From Desulfofustis sp. (GTDB lineage Bacteria; Desulfobacterota; Desulfobulbia; Desulfobulbales; Desulfocapsaceae), in assembly GCA_030145365.1 (NCBI GenBank), contig JAQYVS010000054.1, forward strand, positions 1 through 6,366: DNA of 6,366 nt, in the 5' to 3' direction. The notes beneath the pieces are model-generated. The model was not told where the DNA came from, ran no database searches, and saw only the letters and a list, made by a program, of their open reading frames with translations. Positions 1 through 6,293 of the stretch are shown here, piece by piece. The position numbers were made by a program, and so were the translations under genes. The first letter of the stretch is position 1; the number at the start of each line of letters is the position of its first letter.

Positions 1-138
1 TTGAATAAAACACAAGCCCTTAATTGAGCCGCAATACTGGGAAGATTATCGGATGATACGCATTATGGCGACTACTTCTTATCCAGGTTATGTGTAGGCT
101 ATTATCGGAGATAACCGGCCAAGCTGAGAAGCAGCGTG

Positions 139-525
139 TTAGAAAACATCAGATCCTTCATCGGATTCAATCAGCCCTTGCCTCGTTAACTCGGACACGA
201 TGGCACCCCTTGTTCTTTCAAAATATTTGGATAGTTCAGGCACAGATATACCGCTTTGATACTTCGATGCAATTTCAGCTTTCAGTTCCTCTGTCCATGG
301 AAGTCCCGCATTTCTCGGTCTGCCAGAATCGAGATTATCTTGCTGCTTTTGTTCTATTGTCTTCTTAGGTTTTGGTACCTCTTTTAGAGATTCAATAACC
401 GAAAATAATGCTCTGATCACAACAGGATCGTTGTAGGGACTTTCTTTTGGAAGAATTTCACCGGTTGTTGGGTCAATTCCGTCAGCAAGTAGTCTGACAA
501 TTTCCTTGGCATTTTCCAATTCCAT
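139..525 (-). CDS. Small hypothetical protein with C-terminal HTH-like region
   Basis: This 128-residue protein has two parts joined by a charged linker (about 50-68, rich in K, Q and D). The N-terminal part (1-48) is acidic and helical and contains the stretch GIDPTTGEILPKESPYNDP (16-34) followed by VIRALF. The C-terminal part (69-118) begins RPRNAGLPW and continues as a likely helix-turn-helix (SVPELSKYFERTRGAIVSEL, 94-113), in which ISVPELSKYF and RTRGAIVSEL would be the two helices. The pattern resembles small bacterial proteins I recall only as conserved hypotheticals, so DNA binding is inferred from the HTH-like pattern alone. No signal peptide or membrane segment is present. The ATG at 525 has a weak purine-rich AAAGAGAT upstream. 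It lies downstream of, and on the same strand as, the 68-residue gene at 690-896, 164 bp away. The coherent two-part architecture makes a real gene likely; its function is unknown. Confidence 0.72.
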   Translation of the reverse strand: MELENAKEIVRLLADGIDPTTGEILPKESPYNDPVVIRALFSVIESLKEVPKPKKTIEQKQQDNLDSGRPRNAGLPWTEELKAEIASKYQSGISVPELSKYFERTRGAIVSELTRQGLIESDEGSDVF

Positions 526-689
526 ATATCTCTTTATTCCATCAGCTATCGGAGGGGCAACAACTTGATTCTATCCGGTGATCCTCAACAAAGTGACCAC
601 CATGAGCAGCCCAATAATCATATGCGGTCGATTGAGTATGACTCCTAACCCTTGTGGTTGTTTTGCTTTCCAAGAGGTGCTTCTGTATC

Positions 690-896
690 TTATTCCCATT
701 GCGGTTCCGGTGTAAGTCCATTCCCATAATACAGAAACTGCAAGCAGTTCAGCGGCAGCCGCACACCATATTCTCTCACCAGTCCCACCATCTGATCCTG
801 TATATCCCGGTACAGGGAATACTCTCCCTGATCAAGTAATATCCTCGCTTCCTGCCTGGTTAGTTTGATCAACATTTTTATCTGTTCATCCGTCAT
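690..896 (-). CDS. Small hypothetical protein, 68 aa
   Basis: This short protein starts at the ATG ending at 896. A strong ribosome binding site, AGGGAGA, sits about 6 bases upstream on the minus strand, which is the best argument that it is translated. The N-terminal half is an amphipathic helical stretch rich in K, R, E and Q (MTDEQIKMLIKLTRQEARIL, 1-20). A second helical segment follows (about 26-43), then a Leu/Tyr-containing tail ending in TPEPQWE. There is no signal peptide, no membrane segment and no motif I recognise. It is divergent from the recombinase at 1022, with 125 bp between the two starts, so the two may share a control region. It could be an accessory protein carried by the same element, such as a small regulator or antitoxin-like protein, but nothing in the sequence proves this. 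A 61-residue ORF overlaps its 3' end in another frame (542-727) and is less credible. Confidence 0.55.
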   Translation of the reverse strand: MTDEQIKMLIKLTRQEARILLDQGEYSLYRDIQDQMVGLVREYGVRLPLNCLQFLYYGNGLTPEPQWE

Positions 897-1021
897 TGCT
901 ATCTCCCTAATCTACTGATTTAACTATATTTATGAACGCAATTATCCCGTTGTCTTTTTGGCTATTTCGTCGGATAGTTACTTAAAAGAACAAGAAGAAC
1001 AGGTGACTATGGAGATGACAG
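897..1021. promoter_or_regulatory. Divergent intergenic control region
   Basis: These 125 bp separate the starts of the leftward 68-aa gene and the rightward recombinase, so both promoters should lie here. The sequence is AT-rich around 915-940. Ribosome binding sites are visible at each edge: AGGGAGA on the minus strand near 901-908, and GGAG at 1011-1014 on the plus strand. No clear -35/-10 pair or operator repeat could be assigned by eye. Confidence 0.4.
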
Positions 1022-2074
1022 ATGAGCGTATACAAAAGAGGCAAATACTGGGTTGTTCAATTCAATCACAGCAACAAGACCTATACCCGCAGTTCGAAAT
1101 CTACCCGGAAACGGGATGCCCTGGAACTCGAACGGCAGATGCGACAGCAGATCGTCGATACCCAGGTCCTTGGCCACCGGGAACACATCAAACTTCACGA
1201 GGCCTGTGATGATCTGCTAAGCACCAGTAGAGATTCCGGCGCATATAGCTCCCTGGTTACAGCCATAAATCGATTCAAGGATTACTTCAACAACATCGCC
1301 CTCGATGAAATCACCAACCGTGATTTATCCCGGTGGGTGGAATTCGAGCGTAGACGTGGAATCAAGGACATCACAATACGGTTGTGGTCCAGGCAGTTTA
1401 ATAAGATCTGCCGCAATGCCAAACGGCTCGGATACTATATTCCAGAATTCGAATGGGGTGAGTGGATTGTCAAGGACAAGCCAATCCGTTATCTAATCGA
1501 CGAGGAAGAGCAAAAGATTCTCAAAGAACTTGATCCCTCGATCGTTACAGATCCGAAGCATGTAAAAGGCCGGCAGGCTGCCAGAGATATCTTCATCGTG
1601 ATGATCGATGGCGGATTCCGAATCAATGAAGCCAGTATTTTGAAATGGTCGGATATCGACTTTGAAAATGGAGTGATCTACTTGTACCGATCCAAGGTGT
1701 CGAATGATGATTTCATTCCGATGACGAATCGGTTGAGAGCTACTCTGCTGAATCGTCGCAGAGTAGTAGATAGTGATTATGTGTTCCCTGGCCGATATAG
1801 TGGCCATAAATCGATTAAGAGTAATTTCGCGTTGGAAGGTGCATTCAAGCGAGCCGGATTGGAAGATGTATCATCTCACAATCTGAGAAAGACATTCGCT
1901 ACAAGGTTACTGAATCGAGGTGCTGCTATTACTGACGTTCAGCATTTGTTGGGTCATTCTTCCGTGAAGACAACCGAGCGAGCGTATGCTGCATTCGTGA
2001 AGAACGAGCGGTTCAAGCAGACGATCGATTTGCTGGATGAGCAGGTGGTGCCGAGATTGAAGGTAATGAAGTGA
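1022..2074 (+). CDS. Tyrosine recombinase / phage-type integrase
   Basis: This 350-residue protein is a site-specific DNA recombinase of the tyrosine (phage integrase) family, which cuts and rejoins DNA through a 3'-phosphotyrosine. Residues 1-45 (SVYKRGKYWVVQF, then a Lys/Arg-rich segment) resemble an arm-type DNA-binding domain. Residues about 55-140 form the SAM-like core-binding domain. The catalytic domain spans about 155-335. The full active-site set is visible: R200 in GGFRINEAS, K225 in RSKVS, H286 and R289 in HNLRKTFAT, H312 in HLLGHSS, and the nucleophile Y322 in TERAYAAF. Length is normal for the family and no frameshift is seen, so it is probably active. The ATG at 1022 has GGAG seven bases upstream. 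It may belong to an integrated element that includes the two leftward genes, but no tRNA target or att repeat was found. A transposase remnant follows immediately. The family call is secure; the exact element type is not. Confidence 0.95.
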   Translation: MSVYKRGKYWVVQFNHSNKTYTRSSKSTRKRDALELERQMRQQIVDTQVLGHREHIKLHEACDDLLSTSRDSGAYSSLVTAINRFKDYFNNIALDEITNRDLSRWVEFERRRGIKDITIRLWSRQFNKICRNAKRLGYYIPEFEWGEWIVKDKPIRYLIDEEEQKILKELDPSIVTDPKHVKGRQAARDIFIVMIDGGFRINEASILKWSDIDFENGVIYLYRSKVSNDDFIPMTNRLRATLLNRRRVVDSDYVFPGRYSGHKSIKSNFALEGAFKRAGLEDVSSHNLRKTFATRLLNRGAAITDVQHLLGHSSVKTTERAYAAFVKNERFKQTIDLLDEQVVPRLKVMK

Positions 2075-2112
2075 TTGCTGATCAGCTAAACTGTGGTTTG
2101 TTCCCTATTGCT

Positions 2113-2259
2113 TCCAATCGGCACCGCACCCACAGTTCTCTCGGCGGTAATACGCCGGCTGAAGTCGCTGGAGACACTTCGAAATTGCCTCTAAAACTGA
2201 ACAAGTTCCGTTGGCAGACTCACTGTCGAGGGCTTTATCAGCTACCAATTGCGGCTTGA
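2113..2259 (+). pseudogene. C-terminal remnant of a rve-type DDE transposase
   Basis: About 48 codons encode NRHRTHSSLGGNTPAEV, then a short variable stretch, then FRWQTHCRGLYQLPIAA and a stop. The (R)xHSSLGGxTPAE block is the hallmark of the C-terminal end of integrase-core (rve) transposases such as those of IS481- and IS3-like elements. The catalytic core that should precede it is absent: upstream lies only the end of the recombinase, and the reading frame is open back to a GTG at 2071 by chance. No terminal inverted repeat could be identified in 2260-2368. This is the decayed 3' end of an insertion sequence, not a functional gene. Assignment to IS481 versus IS3 rests on the short tail and is uncertain. 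Confidence 0.75.
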
Positions 2260-2368
2260 GTAACAATTCGCCAGGGACACGCTGGAAAATCGCTTTAAAA
2301 AGGTAGCAGATATTTCGCAAAAAGATCAATCAAGAATGTATTCAGTTTATCACGTGCTGCTTTAAGTA

Positions 2369-3304
2369 ATGATGGGATACCGAATAATTCCTTACCACCC
2401 CGATTACGAAGCTGCCTTGTTGGAGCTCGAAAGCGTCTCAGCCCAGGGCAAGCATATTTGGCTGGAAATGCTCCGGGACCACTTCCTTGCCCGTTCGGAG
2501 GTGTTTGAAGAATATGGGGTATTTCTGGCGCTTTCTGAAAATGGAGATCTATTGGGGGTGGCCGCAGGTTCAGCAGTAACTTTGGAGTGGAATGGAAAGC
2601 GCGAAAGGGTCGGTTTCGCCTATGACTTGCGTGTAGCCCCACCCTTCCGCCGAAAAGGCATTGCCACATTCTTGGGGAGATACCTGACGCAGGAGTATTT
2701 TAAGTCTCTGGGCGTCAACCGTCATATAACGACTATAAAGGCCAGTAATTGGCCTGCGGCCAGGGTGGCACGGAGTACACTCGGAATCACCCACTACTAT
2801 CCCTTCAGCTATCTGACCATCCCGACCGGCATGCGGATAAGAAAGACAACCCGGCCGGGTTCCGGTTTACGCTTCAGAATCTCTGGATTTGGGGTACCAG
2901 AGACTGTTGAATGGGTGTACCGTCATCCGAATGGCAACCCGGCTTTGTTCCGTACCGATCTGACATATCGAGTCCGGGCGATACATATCGCCCCGTGGTT
3001 GAATTTCGGGATGCGGACTCTGGAGCTATTTAAGGGGGCTGATTGGAAACTGCCCAGGTTGGGTAAAGAGGTGCGCTTTGCAACCGCCTTCGATCTCGGC
3101 CCAGAAAATCTTCAGTTCCTGAATGATCTCCTCGATCACCTTCAAAAGCTGGGTATTCAATACCTTGTGGTTTGTTGCCTTAAAGGGGACTATTGCCATC
3201 GTAATCTCCGCCGCCTGGCTGTTAACTCGCTTGATTATCGGATTCTGGTGAATTTTCCGCTGAAGCCTTCAGATTCTCTGACGCTTGATGTGAGGTGCTT
3301 ATGA
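2369..3304 (+). CDS. GNAT-family N-acetyltransferase with extra C-terminal region
   Basis: This 311-residue protein probably transfers an acyl group from acyl-CoA to an amine. Its first half is a GNAT domain. Residues 52-68 (FLALSENGDLLGVAAGS) form the central beta strands. Residues 85-106 are motif A: YDLRVAPPF, then the acetyl-CoA pyrophosphate loop RRKGIA (94-99) and its helix. Residues 123-140 (IKASNWPAARVARSTLGI) match motif B, with the usual Asn and the LGI/LGF turn, followed by YYPFSYL. Residues about 160-311 are not needed for a minimal GNAT (about 150 residues). They contain a strand-helix pattern (FATAFDLGPENLQFLNDLL) and a Cys-bearing strand (YLVVCCLKG), possibly a degenerate second GNAT-like lobe. 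The start is forced by an in-frame stop at 2363; ATGs at 2369 and 2372 are both possible and only a weak SD is seen. The substrate is unknown; the downstream lipid kinase and UbiA gene hint at lipid chemistry. Confidence 0.85.
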   Translation: MMGYRIIPYHPDYEAALLELESVSAQGKHIWLEMLRDHFLARSEVFEEYGVFLALSENGDLLGVAAGSAVTLEWNGKRERVGFAYDLRVAPPFRRKGIATFLGRYLTQEYFKSLGVNRHITTIKASNWPAARVARSTLGITHYYPFSYLTIPTGMRIRKTTRPGSGLRFRISGFGVPETVEWVYRHPNGNPALFRTDLTYRVRAIHIAPWLNFGMRTLELFKGADWKLPRLGKEVRFATAFDLGPENLQFLNDLLDHLQKLGIQYLVVCCLKGDYCHRNLRRLAVNSLDYRILVNFPLKPSDSLTLDVRCL

Positions 3305-3451
3305 TTTTCGCCCCAGGACGCCATTCGAATCTCAGTCCTATAAAAAACCATACCTGGAGCATGCCGGCCAAGCTGATGTTTCCTTTTTCTGTGCCGGCTG
3401 ACTTGTAATAATTTCACTTTCCACTCTTCGTCAAATGACCTGTGACACCCC
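3305..3451. other. Intergenic spacer with repeat-like GCCGGC element
   Basis: This 147-bp gap separates the acetyltransferase and lipid kinase genes and has no credible ORF. It holds two related words: TGCCGGCCAAGCTGATG at 3362-3378 and TGCCGGCTGACTTG at 3392-3405, each followed by a T-rich stretch with TTTCC (3379-3383 and 3418-3422). The palindromic GCCGGC cores could pair across a 24-base loop, but the stem does not extend, so a terminator is not convincing. The paired words resemble the tandem end repeats of some insertion sequences, IS21-type for example, but no transposase is next to them. A promoter for the kinase could also lie here. Confidence 0.4.
3363..3401. repeat. Imperfect direct repeat GCCGG(CCAAG)CTGA
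   Basis: GCCGGCCAAGCTGA at 3363-3376 recurs 30 bp later in shortened form as GCCGGCTGA at 3393-3401, as if CCAAG had been lost. The 13-mer CCGGCCAAGCTGA also occurs at 115-127, over 3 kb away in another intergenic stretch. It is probably part of a dispersed repeat or a decayed mobile-element end. Confidence 0.45.
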
Positions 3452-4447
3452 ATGAAATCTATTTGTCCTTCCCCCCAAATTTGGCAGGACCGACAACTGA
3501 AGCCTCTGGTCCTCGTCAACCTGGCAGTCAACCAGGGCAAAGGTGGGAAACGTTGGAAGAAGGTCGCCCCCAAGCTGAAATCCACGCTTCCCAAGGATGC
3601 GGAATACATTCTCTACCAACCCCCATTCCTGCTCGAAAATACCCTGAACGAATATATTCGAGAAAATGGTTTCAACTGTATTATTTCGGCTGGCGGGGAT
3701 GGGACGGTAAACATTATTCTAAATAATCTGATGAATCTCGAGGGAGTTAAAACAGAAGACTTCTATCTCGGCGGTATTGGCCTTGGCTCCAGCAATGATT
3801 TCCTCAAGCCCGTTGAGACGAGCATCGATTCTGTTCCCTCCCGCATTCGTCCCGAAAAAAGTCTACTGGCGGATGTCGGGAAAGTGAGATTCAAGGGAAC
3901 CGACGGGGAGGAAAGGACACGCTATTTTATCGTTAACGCTAGCCTGGGCGTCACTGCCGAGGCTAATTCCAATTTCAACCGAGGCGACCAGCCAATCCGT
4001 TTTCTCAAACCCCGCATGCTCAACGTTGCCATCCTCTACACGGCTGTCAAAACCATACTGGCCTTCAGAAATTTTCCAGTGACCTTGAAGGTCGAGCGAC
4101 TGGAGGAGGGGATGTTTGAAGAGGGCAAATTCTGTTTATCCAATCTGTCTGTACTGAAAAACCAGCATGTGTCGGGCAGTTTCGTGTATGACCAGGATAT
4201 AAGGAAAGGCGACGGTTGGCTGGGTCTGAACTATTGCAGCGAAATGAGCAAGTGGCAGATGATAAATGTGCTCTGGGACTTAAGAAGAGGTCGTTTTGCC
4301 GGGAAACCGCAGAGATTCTCCATGAAAGTGACGAAGGTGGGGGTGTTACCGGAAAAATTTATAGCCCTGGAAATGGATGGGGAGGTGGTAAACGCGAAAG
4401 AGATCCGCTTTTCCCTGGCGAGAAGAAAAATCAATTTATTGGGGTGA
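3452..4447 (+). CDS. Diacylglycerol kinase-family lipid kinase
   Basis: This 331-residue protein belongs to the DAGK catalytic family (DgkB/YegS/sphingosine kinase-like), which transfers phosphate from ATP to a lipid hydroxyl at the inner face of the membrane. The first strand and loop (LVLVNLAVNQGKGGKRW, 19-35) match the usual N-terminal VNP-GGG region. The nucleotide-binding signature GGDGT is at 81-85. GLGSSNDF (110-117) replaces the common GTGNDFA loop. DVGKV (141-145) is followed by YFIVNASLGVTAE (158-170), the usual NxxxxG region. The C-terminal lobe carries KGDGWLGL (252-259) and EMDGEV (307-312), the normal end of the family. It appears complete and slightly longer than the usual about 300 residues. 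The ATG at 3452 lacks a clear SD; a later start is possible because the conserved region begins near residue 17. It sits between an acetyltransferase and a UbiA prenyltransferase, so its substrate may be an isoprenoid- or glycerol-linked lipid alcohol; this is inferred. Confidence 0.92.
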   Translation: MKSICPSPQIWQDRQLKPLVLVNLAVNQGKGGKRWKKVAPKLKSTLPKDAEYILYQPPFLLENTLNEYIRENGFNCIISAGGDGTVNIILNNLMNLEGVKTEDFYLGGIGLGSSNDFLKPVETSIDSVPSRIRPEKSLLADVGKVRFKGTDGEERTRYFIVNASLGVTAEANSNFNRGDQPIRFLKPRMLNVAILYTAVKTILAFRNFPVTLKVERLEEGMFEEGKFCLSNLSVLKNQHVSGSFVYDQDIRKGDGWLGLNYCSEMSKWQMINVLWDLRRGRFAGKPQRFSMKVTKVGVLPEKFIALEMDGEVVNAKEIRFSLARRKINLLG

Positions 4448-4542
4448 TCGCCTCTTGGCCGCCAGGGCGTTCCAACACCTTCGCTGGCCGGCTCCGTCCG
4501 ATGCTGGCCCCAGTGAAAACCCGCTAACAGGCAAGAGAATTT
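4448..4542. other. Spacer between lipid kinase and UbiA genes
   Basis: This 95-bp GC-rich gap has short repeats of TGGCC (GGCCGCCAGG, CTGGCCGG, CTGGCCCC). I see no strong hairpin with a T-run and no clear promoter. It may be transcribed through as part of one mRNA. Confidence 0.3.
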
Positions 4543-5517
4543 ATGGGAAGAGTCAAACGTCCGTATCCTATTTACAGTTCCGCATTTTGGGCAGCGTACT
4601 GGATCCATATGCGTCCCTATCTTTTGTTTGTTTCCGGAGCTGCGGGCCTGGCAGGAATGGCATTGAATTGGGTTAGTGAGCCTCAGGGTGATTGGAGGAT
4701 ATTGGTATTTGCCTTCTTTTTTCTCAGTTACGGTTTGGGACAGGCACTAACGGATTGCTTTCAGACAGATACAGATAAAATTTCAGCGCCCTACCGCCCC
4801 TTGAGTCAGGAGCTGGTTACCCCCTTTAGTGTAGGTGTGGTGAGCGTGGCGGGTCTATCCTTCGTTGGCATCATTCTGGTGTGGGCCAATTTATGGAATC
4901 TACCCTTCGTCCTGCTGAGTATTTTTGGACTGGCTACCTATACCCTTTTCAAGCGTTATTGGTTTGCCGGACCTTTCTACAATGCCTGGATCGTCATGTT
5001 ACTGCCGGTGATGGGTTTCTTATCCCTTTCCGATGCAAACCTGGAGGACCTGCTGCATCAACCGGCGCAGTTTTATTGTGTGCTTGGCTTGTCCTTCTTT
5101 GCTTATGCCAATTTTGTCCTGATGGGTTATCTGAAAGATATCTCTGCCGACCGCGCTACGGGATACCGAACGTTTCCGGTAGTGTTCGGCTGGGATGCTA
5201 CGGTCTGGGTGGGGGATGCGTTCGCCCTGATCGGCATGGGCTTTTTGAGCCTCATCCTTCCTGCCAATTGGGGGGCTTACTTGTTGTTTGCTGCGGGTTC
5301 TCTTGTGGCTGTCGCGGGGCAGTTGTACGCGCACTTGAGTCGCGAAAAGACAGAGGCAAATGCTGCCTTCCCAATCACGGCTACAGTTCGGAGCTTTATT
5401 TTATGGCACCTGACCCTGTTAACCGAGCACTCGGGAGCAGGCATCTGGTTAGCCTTTTGTTATTACATCGCGTTTGAGCTGGTGCTGCTGCGGCGGCCGG
5501 AAAAAAGTCAGATATGA
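4543..5517 (+). CDS. UbiA-family prenyltransferase (integral membrane)
   Basis: This 324-residue polytopic protein belongs to the UbiA superfamily, which moves a polyprenyl chain from its diphosphate to an acceptor (quinone precursor, porphyrin, sugar or glycerol phosphate) within the membrane. About eight or nine hydrophobic segments are visible, roughly at 26-42, 53-69, 97-115, 119-137, 145-161, 178-196, 226-240, 244-262 and 298-315. The first Asp-rich loop is TDCFQTDTDKISAPYRPL (70-87). D71, D78, R85 and P86 align with the family NDxxDxxxD...RP signature, but the usual Asn is T70 and the middle Asp is Q74, with D76 nearby. The second loop is KDISADRATGYRTFPVVFG (198-216), with K198, D199, D203, G207 and the RTxPV tail in place. 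Length is normal. The ATG at 4543 follows a weak AAGAG purine run. The acceptor cannot be told from sequence. It is the last gene of the co-directional lipid group. Confidence 0.93.
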   Translation: MGRVKRPYPIYSSAFWAAYWIHMRPYLLFVSGAAGLAGMALNWVSEPQGDWRILVFAFFFLSYGLGQALTDCFQTDTDKISAPYRPLSQELVTPFSVGVVSVAGLSFVGIILVWANLWNLPFVLLSIFGLATYTLFKRYWFAGPFYNAWIVMLLPVMGFLSLSDANLEDLLHQPAQFYCVLGLSFFAYANFVLMGYLKDISADRATGYRTFPVVFGWDATVWVGDAFALIGMGFLSLILPANWGAYLLFAAGSLVAVAGQLYAHLSREKTEANAAFPITATVRSFILWHLTLLTEHSGAGIWLAFCYYIAFELVLLRRPEKSQI

Positions 5518-5528
5518 AATCACATGTA

Positions 5529-5541
5529 TCTGTCAAGTTAC
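5529..5541. mobile_element. Possible IS end near the IS6-like remnant
   Basis: TCTGTCAAGTTAC lies 35 bp beyond the stop of the transposase remnant, at the place where its terminal inverted repeat should be. It loosely resembles the TCTGTTGCAAA type of IS6-family ends. No inverted partner was found on the other side, consistent with a truncated copy. This is a tentative assignment. Confidence 0.2.
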
Positions 5542-5575
5542 GGAAAACCGAAGTAAGAGCCCTTCTACCGCACAG

Positions 5576-5966
5576 TCAAGGTCTTCCCAATAGACACATC
5601 GCCACTACATTCACAGTAATATCCTGCCACGCAGAAAAAGCTCTTTTCCGCAATTCACGATAAGCTCGCGCCGACAGCAGATGCCGGTCATGTCGAAAGA
5701 GGTCGTTAATGGGGCCATGGGCGGCGAGAAAACGCTGTACATGACCAGGGGGCTTGAAGCCTCTCAGCTGCCGTTCTCTCTGACGGCTCGGCTGATGTGA
5801 ATTCTCGGCGCGATTGTTATTGTATTGACCCGTCTCATGCTCAGCTGTCAGACCCAGGTCTCGGTGAGCCGCACCATAGCTCTCAGTTTGTCCGTAACCA
5901 CTATTCGAGGTGAATAGCCACCGGCGTTCTCCGGCCATGAGTCTTCTAAGTCCGCTTCCAGCGGTC
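5576..5966 (-). pseudogene. IS6/IS240-like transposase, truncated and frameshifted
   Basis: The minus strand encodes the C-terminal half of an IS6/IS240-like DDE transposase. From 5881 leftward the reading frame gives SYGAAHRDLGL, NNNRAENSHQP with the catalytic Glu, the RQRERQLRGFKPPGHVQRFL block and RHLLSARAYRELRKRAFSAW, all typical of the family. The preceding conserved stretch GYSPRIVVTDKLR, with the second catalytic Asp, is present at 5881-5919 but in a different frame. Joining DKLR to SYGAA needs one missing base near 5881. Further upstream a residual RRLMAG stretch (about 5933-5950) is in yet another register relative to GYSPR, suggesting a second lesion. The N-terminal HTH and first Asp are gone. 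It is therefore inactive. An open frame continues rightward to 6049 only by overlapping the neighbouring ORF, so that start should not be used. Confidence 0.85.
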
Positions 5967-6000
5967 AAATTCAAATCATAAAAAGAACTCTGAACAGCTT

Positions 6001-6234
6001 TCAATTCCTTATCACTTTCCGACCGTCGCGAAAATCGATGCGACTCCATATCTCACCACCACTGTTTCTATCCCACTGGTTTCCGTGGATAATTCCCACA
6101 TGAACATTTCTATCTCGTTGATAACTCAGCATAACAATCGGGTAACCCCTTGAGTCACCGTCCAAGGAAATGATTTTACAACCGTGATGACCATACAACT
6201 CTTCAAACAAGGACCTCGTCATCCCGTAAATCAT
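6001..6234 (-). CDS. Hypothetical protein, 77 aa
   Basis: This short ORF gives a soluble, mixed-charge protein with a plausible alternation of strands: GCKIISLDGDSRGYPIVMLSY (18-38), then VHVGIIHGNQWDRNSGGEIW (44-63), then a basic end DFRDGRKVIRN. There is no signal peptide or membrane segment. The beta-rich pattern with a Gly-Asn-Trp loop looks like a small folded domain, or the C-terminal piece of a larger protein, but I do not recognise a family. No good ribosome binding site precedes the ATG at 6234; another ATG is four codons in. The IS6-like remnant begins just past its stop, so the gene may have been cut by the insertion. Translation is uncertain. Confidence 0.4.
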   Translation of the reverse strand: MIYGMTRSLFEELYGHHGCKIISLDGDSRGYPIVMLSYQRDRNVHVGIIHGNQWDRNSGGEIWSRIDFRDGRKVIRN

Positions 6235-6245
6235 GGGACAAATGA

Positions 6246-6256
6246 GGCAGTCTGCC
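6246..6256. promoter_or_regulatory. Short perfect palindrome between divergent ORFs
   Basis: GGCAG-T-CTGCC is an 11-bp inverted repeat located between the starts of the minus-strand ORF (6234) and the plus-strand ORF (6294). Its position would suit an operator, but a palindrome this short can occur by chance. Confidence 0.2.
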
Positions 6257-6293
6257 AGAATTAAAGTATCTCAATTTCCGGAGAAATCGGATC

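Noticed and set aside
103..115. Inverted repeat TTATC-GGA-GATAA
   Set aside because: A five-base AT-rich stem is expected by chance and has no linked gene start.
90..368. 92-aa plus-strand ORF
   Set aside because: It lies mostly antisense to the more coherent gene at 139-525 and has no recognisable pattern of its own.
542..727. 61-aa minus-strand ORF overlapping the end of the 68-aa gene
   Set aside because: It has no ribosome binding site, overlaps the better gene by 38 bp, and has a His/Ser/Cys-rich composition with no domain pattern. A coupled small gene cannot be fully excluded.
3363..3398. Possible intrinsic terminator from paired GCCGGC words
   Set aside because: The stem is only six bases with a 24-base loop, does not extend, and has no T-run directly after it.
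4231..4608. Minus-strand ORF beginning with a CPKCG zinc-ribbon-like motif
   Set aside because: The CxxC arises opposite the start of the UbiA gene, and most of the frame is antisense to the lipid kinase, so it is a shadow.
4881..5477. 198-aa plus-strand ORF inside the UbiA gene
   Set aside because: It is an alternate frame of a clear UbiA coding region with Cys/Leu/Gly-rich shadow composition.
5538..5556. Hairpin TTACGG-AAAA-CCGAAGTAA after the UbiA gene
   Set aside because: The stem is interrupted and weak and lacks a following T-run, so I do not call a terminator.
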